A stretch of 64,000 nt of DNA from Avena insularis (GCA_023614405.1 CM042692.1:119095503-119159502), one strand, 5' to 3'; counted from the stretch's first letter, positions 20,477-32,215 are shown. Translations and numbers: made by a program. Notes: generated by a model from the sequence alone, not told the origin.

Positions 20477-22960
20477 ATGGTTGAAGAGGACAAGTCAGAT
20501 TCGACCATCCCAGTTGAAGAGGAGCAGGAAGCCCCCGAGTCCAGCGTCCACGGCACTCGGAAACATTCCCACAACAAGGATTCTGACGCTTCTTCTCCGA
20601 CGACGCCGAAGGGTCCTTCTGCTGTAGCAGAGGGGCCGATTCCCGCCGTGCCTGTGCGCGCCATGGCTCCTCCTGCTCAGAAGAAGCTGCGACTGCCAAA
20701 GGAGTCGTCAGATGACTCATTTGACCTTAACAAATTCAACTGGTAAGCTTTTTAATACCCGCGAGTTTGTCTTGCTCTCTTTGAGGTTGCTTTTTCCGAA
20801 GTGACGCTGGGCATGTTTTGTAGTCAAGTGGCGTCGTCGTCTTCTGACGACATCCAATTTGTGAAAGAGTCCGGAGTTGCAGACTCCAAGGCCAAGGAGG
20901 TGGTCGAACAGTCTCCTTCTCCTCCAGTGGCGGCCCACTCCGGTGCCAATTCTTCGAGTTCCCCACATCTTTGGGGAGCACGGATAGTTGCGAGACATTT
21001 GCCTGACGATCGTCTTGAGTCCTTGGAGGATCATGTAAGTGTCCTTTTTGCTGTTTTGGCAGTCGACTTTATATTTAGTTTCGCCACTGAGTCTTCGTTT
21101 CCCTTGGTGTATCTCACTGAGCTTTAAATTTGTCAACTCAATTGTTTATATGCCCTGTGTTTTTGTAGGTGAGCACAATGAACTTCTCCGTCACGTTACG
21201 TCCCTCAAGAAGGGGCTTGCTGCAGCGGAGCAAAAGCGCGATGAGGTAGTCGCGGCTCTAGAAGAGTCGCAGAAGCGTGTGGAAGAGCTGCACTCTTCCA
21301 ATGCTGAAAGGGAGAAGTTGTTCGAAGAACAACTTTTTTCGATTGCTAAGGCTCTCTCAGGTAATTTTTAGTTTGATTTGCATTGCTCCTTGTTTGACGC
21401 CATGTTGCTGTGCTAACACTCTGTGTATGCATATGCCGCCGGCCTAAGCTTTGACACCCAGTCCCTACGTCACGCGGATGCGTTGGCTGGCGCCGTTGCT
21501 GCAGTCGAGGACCACAGTGTTTCCCTTCAGGAGACTCTAGGGAAGGACAAAGATGTGCTCAGCCGCCTCCGTGAGGACCTGACTCCCAAGGCCGGGTTAA
21601 TCGACAATCTTGATGGCCTGGTGGAATCCTTCGCTAGAGGTATTCCCATGGAATTCAGGAACTCCCAGTGGTCTATCAGCGCCACCATGGCACTCGCGAT
21701 GGTGCAAACCATGGCATGGAGTTGTATCTCGTCGCGATCTCCGAGGTGATGTCTGTCGATGCCGGAGGCCAGCAGGTAGTGTTTGCTCCCTTTGCTAGTA
21801 GCTGCGGTAAATATGAGCCTCAGCTTATCAAGACAGTCGCCAAATACTCTGACGAGAGGCAACGAGAAGGCAGCGAAGACCACGACATCTAGGGCTACCG
21901 CCGGCAAGTCTGTGGCGTCGAAGACTGCCACGGATGCGATGAAGCCCCCGAAGTCATAGTCAAAGTCGAAGAAGTAGAATGCTCCTTAGTCGCCATGTGT
22001 AATAGCTGTAGCTAGCCTTTTGTCTGAACCATGCTTTTGTGGGGGATGTTCCCTTGACATTTTAGCAAATTTGAATGCCATCCTCCATTTATCGATGTGT
22101 GATGAGTCTCATTTGCCTCTTGCTTGATTGTACCTAGGGTCCTTCGAGTGGTCCTCATGATTCTCCTCCCACCGATGAAACCACGGTGCAGCCGCGTTCA
22201 AAGGTGGAGGAATTGTCGTTGCTTTCGTGACTGCGCGACGGCATTAAGCAATTGGAGCGTGAGTTTCCCATCATCCGCGGTAGCGCGGATGTGTGAAAGT
22301 CGAAGGCAGAGAAGGACACCACTCGCGAGAAGTATCTCTTGGAGGAAGTGGCGCAATTGAACGAGTAGTTTAAATGTTAGGTTTCTGCTTTCTCATCTTC
22401 TCTTTTAGTCAGTCGCGGCGATGCGTTGTCTTCACACTTTGCTGCTTGCTTGGTGTAGTTGTAAGCACTCGTCATCCGCAGGATGAGAAGGACCAGGTGG
22501 CCATTCGAATGAACAACCTGACCTAGGAGTAGCTGCAGGCGAGTGGGTATTTTTGGGTGGACCACGACAGTGCAGTCGTGCTGGCGACTCTGTAGGATCG
22601 TTCTTCTTGAGTGCTCCAATGCTTGAAGAAGGCGCAGTTGTGTCTTAAGCACATTCATCAGACCATGTTTCCGCTGGATGCTGTCCCTTCAAGCCTGTTG
22701 GCTCTTCTAGCAAAATTTTAGGATATAAGCGTGGTACGCGAGTGCGTGCGTCAGCAACTGGTCGCAGTTGCAAAGGCTGCCCTAAAACTGGTGCGACTAC
22801 ATCGGCCAGATGTGGACATAGCATCCGTCGCTGCTAGGCCAACACCGCCACTAGGGGGATGACTTGGAACATGGTGCCAAACTACCAGCGGTTGATCGGC
22901 CAGCGAAGGACATCGTCGACTTCTTTGAAGAGCAGACGAATGTTCATCTTCTGCAGCAGT
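20477..22960 (+). pseudogene. Antisense extra ORF of the Tat element (coiled coil, intron-containing)
   Basis: It lies opposite to pol, where Tat elements keep their additional ORF. Proposed exons: 20477-20742 (MVEEDKSDSTIPVEEEQEAP..., end TG/GTAAGC), 20824-21034 (end CAT/GTAAGT), 21174-21360 (end TCAG/GTAATT), then an exon from about 21,440. Phases agree. Exon 3 is a coiled coil (LKKGLAAAEQKRDEVVAALE). Exon 4 continues LSFDTQSLRHADALAGAVAA, but its acceptor reads CCG/GC where AG is expected. Downstream fragments (MALAMVQT; KYEPQLIKTVAKYSD; TREKYLLEEVAQLN; MFPLDAVPSSLLALLAKF; VAVAKAALKLVRLHRPDVDI) occur in shifting frames. The family is often labelled putative gypsy-type transposon protein; its function is unknown. 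Confidence 0.6.
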
Positions 22961-23397
22961 AGCGTAGTTTGTATCCGACACATAGATGTATGAGTGTTGT
23001 AAAGTTCGCGTAATTGTGTTGGGTATATTTAGGACCATTGATATGTGAAGAGCTTGCTAGCTTGTATATTTTTCGAGTGTATTGTACTCTGCAGTTCTTT
23101 TTCGTTAGCCTGACTTTTGTTTATCTCAGCACCTTGCCAACCTGTCAGGTGCGTTGCAACTGGGTTGGTTGTTATCAAGGGTTTGATTGGTATTGTGTCA
23201 GCTACTCAGGATACTGCTATTTGTTTGTAGAACGAAAGTGTAAAGGGTGGCGCAGCCCACGAGTGATGAAATTGCAAGAAAATAATGAAAAATACAGAGT
23301 TTTGGGGCACTTACCTTTATTTATTCGCAGAATAATATGAGGTACAACATGTGGCTAAGTAGCCTAGCTGAATAGCCTTATTTGTAATGTAAAACGA
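22961..23397. other. Spacer between antisense ORF and pol end
   Basis: The 3' ends of the antisense gene (+) and pol (-) converge here. The sequence is AT-rich with T-runs near 23,096-23,104. No conserved coding block was seen. Confidence 0.4.
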
Positions 23398-24587
23398 CTA
23401 AGGGTAGAAATGACACAGTTGTGCGATGTTCCATGGGTTGGAGTACGTGACTCCGCTCTCGAAATCTTTAACGCGATAGGTGCCACCTGGGATTACTTCT
23501 GTAATCACGTAAGGTCCTTCCCTAGGGGACTCGAGCTTGACATGCCCTTGTTGCTTCAGTCGCAGAACCAGGTCTCCTTCGACGAAGGATCTGGGGTGTA
23601 GCCTTCTGCTATGGTAGTTGCGGAGGCTCTGCTGGTAGATCGTTGATCTCTCTGCTGCTATCTCGCGTGCCTCGTCGAGGAGGTCGACAGAGTCTTCGAG
23701 TGCAAGAGTTGACTCCTTCTCGCTGTATGCAACCACCAGTGGGGCTTTGTAACGTACTTCTGCGGGTAGCACTGCTTCAGCTCTGTGCACCATGAAGAAC
23801 GGAGTGTATCCCATGGAGCCGTTTGGAGTTGTGCGCAAGGTCCAAAGTACGGATTGTAGCTCGTCTGGCCAGCATCCACCGGCTTGTTCGAGTGGCCGGA
23901 GGAGTCGTTTCCTGATTCCACCGCAGATGAGGCCGTAGGCCTTTTTGACTTGACCATTGGTCTGCGGTTGAGCCACCGAGGCATAGCTTATGTTGATTCC
24001 TAGGTTTTCACAGAATTCCTGGAGCTCCTTAGTGGTGAAGTTCGTCCCATTGTCCATGATGATGCTGTGTGGCACTCCAAAGCGGTAGACAACGGATTCA
24101 AAGAACTTGACGGTGCTGGTCCTGATTGATTTGTCACCAAAATGGCCTCAATCCACTTGGTGAATTTGTCGACCGCGACTAAGAGGTAGACATAACCTCC
24201 TCGCGAGGACCTGGGGAGCTTGCCGACCATGTCGAGTCTCCATTGTGCGAAGGGCCAAGCCAATGGTATTAGCCTGAGTTCTGCGCCAGGTGCGTGAGGT
24301 TTGTCCGCGAATTGCTGGCAAGTGTTGCAACGCTGGATGATGTCCTTAGCGTCGCGCATGGTCGTGGGCCAGTAGAATCCAGCTCGTAGAGCTTTGGCAA
24401 CGAGGGCGCGACTGCCAGCATGATGCCCACAGGTGCCTTCATGTATGTCGAGGAGGACAATCCTTCCGTCCCTGTTGGAGGCACACCGTTGGAGTACCCC
24501 TGTAATGTTGCGCTTGTACGATTCGTTGTTGATGAGGGAAAATTCCTTGGATCGTCGTGCGATGATGTCGCGCATCAGTCGGGTCAT
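23398..24587 (-). pseudogene. Integrase of the Tat element, catalytic Glu replaced
   Basis: Right to left, the zinc-binding domain reads HEGTCGHHAGSRALVAKAL and IIQRCNTCQQFADKPH. The core has FAQWRLDMVGKLP (first Asp) and AVDKFTKWIEA. After a frameshift at about 24,075-24,140 come HSIIMDNGTNFTTKEL (second Asp) and QTNGQVKKAYGLICGG. In this block the family has Glu directly after QV; here the codon at 23,944-23,946 is AAA (Lys), so the DDE triad is lost by a G-to-A change. The C-terminal part (LVLRLKQQGHVKLESPREGP, GGTYRVKDFESG) ends in a stop at 23,398-23,400. Confidence 0.8.
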
Positions 24588-25335
24588 CTGGCAGCCTCTT
24601 GCTGAGTAGATATGTGATGTACGGTTGTGCCCAAGATGGCTCGATCATCATGACCTCCATTGGGCCTTCGAGTCCTGTATCAAGCTCCGTGTCATTGAGT
24701 TTGATTGGCTCGTTGGGTGGCGTAGCCCCCGATTCTGTTGACGTGCTTGCTTTCTTCTCTGGGGCCTTGGGCTTGATGGAGCGCTCGCAGATACACTCGA
24801 GGAATACCCCAGGTGGTATGGGGTCGTAGGTGGAGCCAATGTTGGCAAGTGTATCCGCCTCTTTGTTGCTTTTGCGGCCTACGTAATGTAGCTCGCAGCC
24901 GTCGAAGTCTCCCTTGAGTGTGTCGTAGAGGTCACGATAGGCGATCATGTTGTCGCTCAGTGCGTCGCACTCATGCATCGTTTGGTTGACCACCATCTTG
25001 GAGTTGCCGTAGATGATGAGGCACTTGGCGCCGCAGGATTTTGCCATCTACATCCCCTGGATTAAGGCCTCGTATTCGGCTTCGTTATTGGGGGTAGTGA
25101 ACTGCATTCGCAAAATGTATTTCATCTTGTCTCCTTAGGGAGATGTCAGTATGACTCCTGCCCTAGCTTCGTCCTTTTGCTTGGACCCATCGAAGTGCAT
25201 TTTCCAAAGGTAGGACATATCTAGCTTGTCGGGTATCTGGTTGTCCATCCAGTGCACGTGAAAGTCGGGGAGGACTTGCGACTTGATCGCATCGAGCTTC
25301 TTATATGTGATGTCTCGTGGAGATAGTTCGATTCC
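24439..25335 (-). pseudogene. Second (archaeal-like) RNase H and linker of the Tat element
   Basis: After the normal RNase H come MHFDGSKQKDEARAGVILTS (first Asp), TTPNNEAEYEALIQG (Glu) and LIIYGNSKMVVNQTM. In the third motif the family has Asp-Ser, but the codon at 25,003-25,005 is AAC (Asn), another G-to-A change at a catalytic residue. Next come YRDLYDTLKGDFDGCELHYV and KSNKEADTLANIGS, then a Pro/Ser-rich linker to integrase. In-frame stops are TAG before GIELSPRDI (25,336-25,338; Trp expected), TAA in SP-stop-GDK, and TAG before MAKSCG. Confidence 0.75.
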
Positions 25336-26571
25336 CTAGAGCACGACTCGTCTAGTGGCGTCAGGATTATTGAGTATATGTCCGAGCGGGGCGTCGTTTA
25401 CCACCACGATTGGGTGCTCCTGGAAGTAGTGGCGCAGTCGCCTTGCTGCCATGAAGACGCCATACGCCATCTTCTGGTAGTGCGGGTACCGCTGCTTTCT
25501 TGGCATGAGCAGCTCGCTGAGGTAGTATACTGGGGGCTGGACCCCGTGGACCTTATTTTCATCGGCTCGTTCCACCACCAGCACCATGCTGACCACCTGG
25601 TTGGTGGCGGAGATGTAGAGCAGCAGTGGTTCCTTTTCACGAGGCGTCACCAGTACTGGCGAGGTGGATAGTAGACGCTTGAGATCTTCGAATGCTTCTT
25701 GCGCCTCGTTTGTCCACTCGAACTTGTCAGCTTTGTGGAGGAGTTGGTAGAAGGGCAGTGCCTTTTCGCCCATTCGACTGATGAATCGACTAAGCGCCGC
25801 GATTCGCCCAACCAACTGCTGGACGCCTTTTATGTTCTTCGGCTTCTCCATGGCCAGTATGGCCTTTATTTTCTTCGGGTTTGCCTCGATCCCTATCGCA
25901 GAGATGAGATAGCCGAGTAATTTCCCAGATGTCACGCGCATTTGTCCGGATTGAGCTTGGTCCGGTAGCGGTCGAGGTTAGCGAAGATCTCACGGAGATC
26001 GTCGATTAACGTGGCTTCCTCTTTCGTTTTGATAACGATGTCATCAACATAGACTTGGATATTGTGACCAAGTTGGTTCTTGACGCAGCCTGCATGCACT
26101 ACTGATAGGTGGTTCCTGCATTTTTTAGCCCGAAGGACATCATGTTGTAGCAGAACACACCAAAGGGCATTGTAACCGCTGTTTTCTCCTGGTCTTCCTC
26201 CTTCATTCGAATCTGATTGTAGCCTGAGAAGGCGTCGAGGAAGCAGAGGCGCTCACATCCCGCGGTGGATTCGATGATTTGATCGATCCGTGGCAACGGG
26301 AAGTGGTCCTTTGGGAAGTGCTTATTCAAGGAGGTGAAGTCCACGCACATCCGCAGGATATCCGTGTCTTTTTAGGCACAAGTACTGTGTTCGCGAGCCA
26401 GGTGCTTTCCTTGATCTCACGTATAAAGTTTGCGTCGAGGAGTCTATTGATCTCCATACCGACTGCTTTTTCTCTTGGTTCAGACAGTCGCTGTATTGTT
26501 TGCTTGACTGGCCTCACGTCTGGATTCACGTTGAGTGAGTGCTCGACGAATTCCATAGGAACTCCTGGCAT
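25336..26571 (-). pseudogene. Reverse transcriptase and first RNase H of the Tat element
   Basis: The RT fingers and palm read MEINRLLDANFIREIKESTW, CVDFTSLNKHFPKDHFPLPR, LDAFSGYNQIRMKEEDQEKT and FGVFCYNMMSFGLKNAGTTY. The catalytic YVDDIV at 26,037-26,051 is intact but lies in a different frame from its neighbours. The thumb and RNase H follow (LLGYLISAIGIEANPKKIKA; FISRMGEKALPFYQLLHKAD; PPVYYLSELLMPRKQRYPHY; AARRLRHYFQEHPIVVVNDA). As is usual in Tat elements, the first RNase H has a weak active site (YISATN). At least two frameshifts separate the palm from the thumb. Confidence 0.8.
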
Positions 26572-26634
26572 GTCCGCTGGACACCAGGCGGAGATTTCCC
26601 AGTGCTCATGGAGGAATTCGATGAGCGCGAGTTC

Positions 26635-27720
26635 CTATGCAGAACTCAAGTTGTTGGTGATGAGGGCTGTCTTCGTGTGTACCGACGAGTCAAAGGACAG
26701 GTCGGGTGAACTTGGCCTGCTCAGGGGAGGCAGACTGTTGTCTGTCGACTCCTTCAATCTTGCGAGTTCCTCCTGCATGCCGAAGGACTGGGAGATTCTG
26801 TTGAATTCCCTATCGCAGCTGTCGAACCTTTCGAAGCTTCCATTGATTGTGATGATACCGTTTGGACCTGGCATTTTTATCTTCACGTAGGCGTAGCGCG
26901 GCACTGCCATGAACCTCGCGAACGCGACATGTCTGAGGATGCAGTTGTATTGTGAGGGCCAGTCGACGACTTCAAAGTTGATGCGCTCTCGCCAAAAGTT
27001 TGGCGGCGTGCCGAAGATGACGTCGAGGTTGATTTTTCCCTGGGGATATACGCCCTTCCCTAGGATGATGCCGTGGAACGTCGTGTTTGATACTTCCAGA
27101 CAAGTCAGAGGGATCCTCATCGCACGCAAGGTACTCGCGAACATGAGGTTGATGCCGCTTCCGCCGTCCATGAAGACGTGACTCATATTGAAGCCCCCAA
27201 TATGCGCCTCGAGTACGAGAGGACAGTGGCCTAGACGAGGAACTTGGCGCGGGTGGTTGCGCTTATCGAAGGTGATGCAGGAGTCGCTTCCACTGAGGTA
27301 CTCAGTGGTGGAAGGTGGAGAGTTTATCGCCAAATTGACTTGGCGAGTGATGGCCTTCTGCATTCGATTGTAGGTACGTCCTTTTTGGATCATCCCCATG
27401 TTGCCCATGGCTCGCGGGTATGGCTCGCCTCCATGATGTTGGACTGGCGCAGCCACGGGTGGTGGTGGTCCGAGCGGTGGTGGAGGAGCTCCATGTGCCA
27501 CAGCGCCTGGGGCGGCTCCATAGCCCTGGTTGATCGCGTCGCGATTCATCTGAGCTAGGCCTTCGTGGAGCTTGAGGAACTCGAGGCAGTCCTTTAGGAG
27601 GTGGCTAGTCTTTTTCTTGCCGTCATGCTTGTCGATGTAGAAGTGCACGTTGCATGATCCGGATAGTTTGTCTTGGATGGATGTTGCGGGTTCCTCTTCA
27701 CGAGTGCGGTGCTGCCACAC
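26635..27720 (-). pseudogene. End of gag, Pro-rich linker and aspartic protease of the Tat element
   Basis: This open frame contains NVHFYIDKHDGKKKTSHLLK and DCLEFLKLHE (gag C terminus), a Pro/Gly-rich linker, and ITFDKRNHPRQVPRLGHCPL leading into the protease VFMDGGSGINLMF, where the family's active site is DGGSGIN. Then come KGVYPQGKINLDVIFGTPPN, FARFMAVPRYAYVKIKMPGP and NGIITINGSF. It ends with a linker toward RT. It is the least damaged part of this element. Confidence 0.78.
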
Positions 27721-27790
27721 CTATGTGGTTTTCCTGCTGTCGCGGTATCCACCGCTACGATATCCGCTATTGCGGTTGTCATCGCGTTTA

Positions 27791-29540
27791 TCAGCGTAGC
27801 CGGCTGCGACCATATTGATGTTTTCCTCGGCGGTCGCGTCTGTGCCTAAGGTCGTCATCATCGTCGGAGTAGGTGCAGTTTTTTACCGAATCTTCTCCAT
27901 CCGCCCACCGATTCACGATTTCCATCAGGTGGTCGATCGTTTTGGGCTTTGAGCGGCCCAGCTCCTCCCTGAGCTCTATACAGCGGACGCCGCCATTGAA
28001 CGCGTCGATTGCACGGTCCTCCAAGATGTTTTCTGCAGAGTTCTTAATAATGGACCACCTCTGGATGTACGAGCGCAATGACTCGCCGGACCTTTGGTGG
28101 AAGCCTCTTAGTTCTTCGATTGACGCGGGCCTTTTGTAAGTGCCCTTGAAGTTGCACACAAAGCTGTAGACCAGCTCTTCCCAACTGCGAATGGATCCGC
28201 GTGGGAGGTTGTTGAGCCATGCGCGAGCGGCGCCCTACAGCTGTAGCTGCAGGCATTGCATGGCCGTGCTTCGACTCCCGCCGTGCAACCTGACGAAGGA
28301 GATGTGGTCTTCCAACCAGATTTTCGAGTCCTGCAGGCCATCAAATTTTGGGTTCTCCAACGGTAGTTTGAACCCCTTACGCATTCGCTTCGGCCTGATG
28401 GCCCTACTGAAGCATATGGCACCACAGAGCTCCGTCTTGTCTTCTTCCGAGTGAATCGAACGGGCACATCTTTCCCGCATCTTGTCGACCTTGCGCTACG
28501 TGATGTTGTCACGCACGTCGTAGTCATGGTCATGCCGCCGTGAGAGACGTCGCCGTGACAGATCATGACTATCGTCACTGGAGGAGTACGAGTAGTAGTA
28601 TTTGGCCAGACCCTTGATTTTCTTCGGCTCTGGTGTTGGATATTTGTCGAGGGCGGCTTTGATTAGCCCTAGGCCTGCGATCGTAGATCGGTGCATGGCA
28701 GCTCGCGGATCTCCAGCCGGTGGCTGGTTGTTAAGGAGGTACATGGTGGCCGCTGTCACTGCAGCTTGCAGCGTCTTTGGGAGCATGTTGCCCCGCATAT
28801 CGACCGTCATAGAGCCAAAGTCGAGGACTTTCACGGCTTCTACACTCTCTTGTTCGATGAGGTGGGCCAGTCGAGATCGCCTTTTGTTGGCCATATACTC
28901 GTTGCCCTTGGAGGAGGATCCTCCATGGGAGGAGAGCCTAGCTCACTGAATGCTCGACTCATCCGCCGCCTTTCTACTCGCCTCGAGTTGCACGATTACT
29001 TCATGTTGGCACTTGAATTCTTCCTTTAGCAGCCAATGGTAGCCCATTAGCATGTCCTGCGAGGTGTTCGGGGGTAGAGGATTGCCCCGTAGAGCTTCTC
29101 GACAGCGAGCCCACTCGTTGTCGTTGACCTTGATCAACATGCACTCTTCGGTGTTCTCATTCTCCATGAGCGACGGTTATCCTCCCGTCCTGTTATTGGT
29201 GGGTGCGCCGTTAGTGGGGCCACCATCGAGGGGACCACCCGTTTGCGAATGGTATATCGCCGTTGGTCGGTCCAGTGCTAGTGCCGATGTTTTCGCCATT
29301 GATGTCGGTGTCGCCCGTATTGATGACGGCGCACATGAAGTGATTGGGGAAGCTGTTGCTCCCACAACTTTCAGATCCGGAGCCATAGGCTCCATCTTCT
29401 GTGGCTAGGTCACCCAGATCGGATTCACGACTGCTATCGCTATCCGTGCTCCCAGCTATTGCCGAGGCGTTGAGCTTGCTGAGGGTACCGATTGGTGGTG
29501 GGGACCACGATGCTAGAGCAATCACGGGTGCCATTGGCTA
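27791..29540 (-). pseudogene. gag: gag of the Tat element
   Basis: The capsid core blocks are KLPLENPKFDGLQDSKIWLE, AARAWLNNLPRGSIRSWEEL, FHQRSGESLRSYIQRWSIIK and LGRSKPKTIDHLMEIVNRWA, typical of this lineage's retrotransposon gag. The N-terminal part includes a region with Met-Leu-rich helices (28,496-28,894), KVNDNEWARCREALRGNPLP (28,943-29,167) and an acidic Ser/Asp-rich leader. Several frameshifts (near 28,240, 28,480 and 29,170) and a stop at about 29,539 break it. Confidence 0.7.
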
Positions 29541-29757
29541 GTCAGGCATGCGAAGCGTGCCCAGTTGACCGACCTGGAAGCGGAAGCTCCCAATCGCTAG
29601 GCTTATCCCATCGCCCATGGACTCGAAAGCCGGGAGAGCGGCCGGCATGTGGATGGTGAAGTCGAAAGCACCAAAGAGCTGGCGAATCTCCGCTGTTGCA
29701 GAGTTATAGATCACGGTTGATGGGGCCAAAGAAGCCGCGACATCAGCACTCTCAATT

Positions 29758-29775
29758 CCCATAGACGGCACAAAT
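29758..29775 (-). other. Primer binding site remnant of the Tat element
   Basis: Read on the minus strand the bases are ATTTGTGCCGTCTATGGG, directly inside the 5' LTR. They resemble the common ATTTGGCGCCGTCTGTGGG junction of grass Tat-type elements, with changes in the GGCGCC core. Confidence 0.55.
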
Positions 29776-30265
29776 TGACGAGGGTTTAACTTGTTAATGC
29801 CCATTGTTATGGGCTTGGGTTTTGGGGAAGGAGGGAGCGCTGGAGGCATCAATCTGCTAGCAAACAAGCACACAGGGACACAAGGTTTACCCAGGTTCAG
29901 GCCTCGTAGAGGTCCCTACTTCGGCTTGTCTACTCTTGGAATTATCGAGGGAATCGAAAGTTACAGGGGTGCACAGATGCAATTTGGCGATGGTTTTGGA
30001 AAACTAGGGTTGTGATTGTCCTCCTCGCCGCCCCCTCCTAGCCTTTATATAGATAGGCTAGGTCTCCGGTAGCAGGTCGAGTCGGTTACAGATTAGGGTT
30101 CGTCCCTTTGAACTTTCTATCTTTAAACTTCTTCTTGTGTTGCAAGAAATCGGAGAGTCCGCGGGTCACCCGAATTCTGTATTGGGCCTTGACAACACCG
30201 TGGGATTCTGCCGCATCTGGATCGTATATGCCAAATTCGAGTACCTGTAGGGTATACCCATGTCA
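29776..30265 (-). repeat. 5' LTR of the Tat element (490 bp)
   Basis: Read on the minus strand it starts TGACATGGGTATACC and ends CCTCGTCA, giving matching TGAC/GTCA termini. It contains TATATAAAGG (about 30,043-30,052). The inner edge is set by the primer-site remnant. The outer edge abuts repeat family A at 30,266. No second copy was found in the window. Confidence 0.7.
30043..30052 (-). promoter_or_regulatory. TATA box of the Tat 5' LTR
   Basis: TATATAAAGG on the minus strand, followed by an AGG/GCGG-rich transcribed leader, is the expected core promoter for the minus-strand element. Confidence 0.6.
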
Positions 30266-30675
30266 CTGTGTGTTTGAGGTTTGCACATACTAGCATTCAT
30301 CGTGCTAAATACTATCAGTAGAATATTTGTAGATGCTAAGAATGGAAAATAAGATCCATCGGTAATTAGCAATGCTTGGATTTGATAGTCTTGATCAAAC
30401 GGTCAATGTTTCATACACTATAGAGTTGTATATATGGTATTGTAAGAGATAAGACAAGATAAATATAAGATAAGAAGTACTGTGAATGGCCGATCTAATT
30501 GTAGGTCTCGTAGGAGCGAGGTGTTTGAGAGTTAACACGGTCGATGGAAGCACAAGTTACATTAAGGATCTCATAAAAAATGAAAATTGCATCCAAGTCC
30601 ATGCATTTATTAGCACAAGGACCCTGAAACTGAGCAATGAAGTGTGTGTTTTGAGGTTTGTGCATACTAGCGAGT
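30266..30675. repeat. Repeat family A, about 1.1 units
   Basis: It starts mid-unit (CTGTGTGTTTGAGGTTTGCACATACTAGC), then holds a full 5' half beginning ATGGCCGATCTAATTGTAGGTCTCG. It matches the eight-copy array at 37.9-41.1 kb. The Tat LTR interrupts it on the left, and it passes into family B on the right at about 30,675. Confidence 0.8.
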
Positions 30676-32060
30676 GGGAGGAGTTAGGTAGCGAGTTTGA
30701 GAACTGATAAAACACGGGAAATCATAAGTACAATATGTTTTTCCACTGTATATATGTGTGTGAAAACTTGGCTTCTGGCATTTAGATCAATATTCTCCGA
30801 ACTTCCTTTAAGAGAGAGAACAATCTTGACATCACTCGAAAAATTGTGAATGGTCTTTCCTGATAGTTGGAAACTCACACTGCCGACATTGTTTACTACA
30901 ATAAGATGCACCCATCTACCTCTGAAAACACATTTAATTCAAGAGAAATCTATCACGCTTACTTATAGCTCAATTTTGACTTAATTTTGTTAAATTGTCA
31001 AGATGCAAAATCTTAGAAAGAAGTTGAACCTATCATAAAAACTCTCAGTGGTTTTGTAATATATTAATTCACCCCTCCCACAAAGGGTACCTCCAAAAGC
31101 TTTTTCATAAAACTTTCAAAGTAACCTACAATTTACTTGTAGTTCAAATCGACCTAATAAAATTTCAATAAATTGGGATAAAGTCATTCAAGTTGGCAAA
31201 GTTAGATAGGAAGTTTGAAAGCACATAAAACATGGGTATCGTCAGTACAACATGTTGGTCCATTATATATGTCTGAAAACCTGGATTGCGACATTCAGAT
31301 CCATATTCTTCGGACTTTCTTTATGAAAAAGAACAACCTCGCTTGTCATCTCTCGGAAAATTGAGAATTGAATATTCTCTCCTGATAGTTCGAAACTCAC
31401 ACCGAAGACATTGTTTAATACAAGAAAATGCACCCATCTCCCTCTGAAAATACATTTATTTGAGAGCAATCTATCGTTCTTACTTGTAGCTTAAGTTTCA
31501 CCTAATTTTGTTAAATTGTCAAGATGCAAAATCTTAGCAAGAAGTTAAACATGTTGTCAAAACTCTTGGTGGTTTCTGATATATTAATTGACCCCCCGTT
31601 GGGTACCTTCATTTTTTCATAAATCTTTAAAAGCAACCTACAATTTAGTTGTAGTTCAAATTTGACCTAATTCGATAAATCGGCTTGAAGTCATTCAAGT
31701 GTGTGGAGTTAGCTAGGGAGCTTGAAAACTCATAAAACATGGGAATCTAACTCCGGACTTCGGACTTCCTTTACGGAAAATAACAATCTCGTCATCACTC
31801 TAAAAAATTGAGAATACTCTTTCCTCACAGTTGGAAACTCACAACAACAGCATTGTTTACTACAAGGAGATGCACCCATCTATCTCCAAAGAGACATTTA
31901 ATTCAACAACAATCTATCACGCTTACTTGTAGCTAAAGTTTAACCCAATTTCGTTGAATGAGCAAAAAGTAACTTAAGTGTGTGAAGTTAGCAAGGAAGC
32001 TTGAAAAATCCTAGTACTAAAAACCTAGAATTATAAGAAACCATGGTCCACTTTGTCTGA
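30675..32060. repeat. Repeat family B, about 2.5 units of about 515 bp
   Basis: Units contain AACATGTTGGTCCATTATAT, TTCGGACTTTCTTTATG, ACTCACACCGAAGACATTGT, GATGCACCCATCTACCTC, TCAAGATGCAAAATCTTAG and GGGTACCTCCAAAAGCTTTT. The marker TCAAGATGCAAAATCTTAG falls at 30,998 and 31,521, giving a period of about 523 bp. No coding capacity or known family was recognised. Confidence 0.75.
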
Positions 32061-32215
32061 TAGTTGGGGCGGTGGTATTTTCTTCTAACTGTGGTAGGTC
32101 CCGTAGGTGCGAGGTTCTTTACTTAACACGGTCAATGGAAGTACGAGTTACATCAAGGACCTCATAAAAGTGAATATTACATCCAAGGGCATACATTTAC
32201 CATGAAGACTGATGG
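32060..32215. repeat. Degenerate family A fragment
   Basis: TGTGGTAGGTCCCGTAGGTGCGAGGTTC, then TTAACACGGTCAATGGAAGTACGAG and the CATCAAGGACCTCATAAA block match family A, but with more substitutions than the main array. Confidence 0.6.

Larger units (their letters stand above)
20300..30265 (-). mobile_element. Tat-lineage Ty3/gypsy element, minus strand, 3'-truncated and decayed
   Basis: Reading right to left: 5' LTR, primer-site remnant, gag, protease, RT, RNase H, a second RNase H, integrase, then an antisense gene. The second, archaeal-like RNase H after the normal one and an extra ORF between integrase and the 3' LTR are known marks of the Tat/Retand-type gypsy lineage. All coding regions hold stops or frameshifts, and catalytic residues have changed in integrase and the second RNase H. 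The 3' LTR, which should lie left of about 20,470, is not recognisable, so no target duplication can be shown. The right end abuts repeat family A. Confidence 0.85.

Noticed and set aside
26279..26890. 203-codon plus-strand frame
   Set aside because: Exact shadow of the Tat RT and protease coding strand.
28602..29029. Plus-strand frames over the gag leader
   Set aside because: Opposite strand of recognisable gag sequence. No independent domain.
29776..30265. 5'-UTR/promoter of a host gene
   Set aside because: The TATA box and transcribed leader are explained by the Tat LTR, which joins the primer-site remnant directly.
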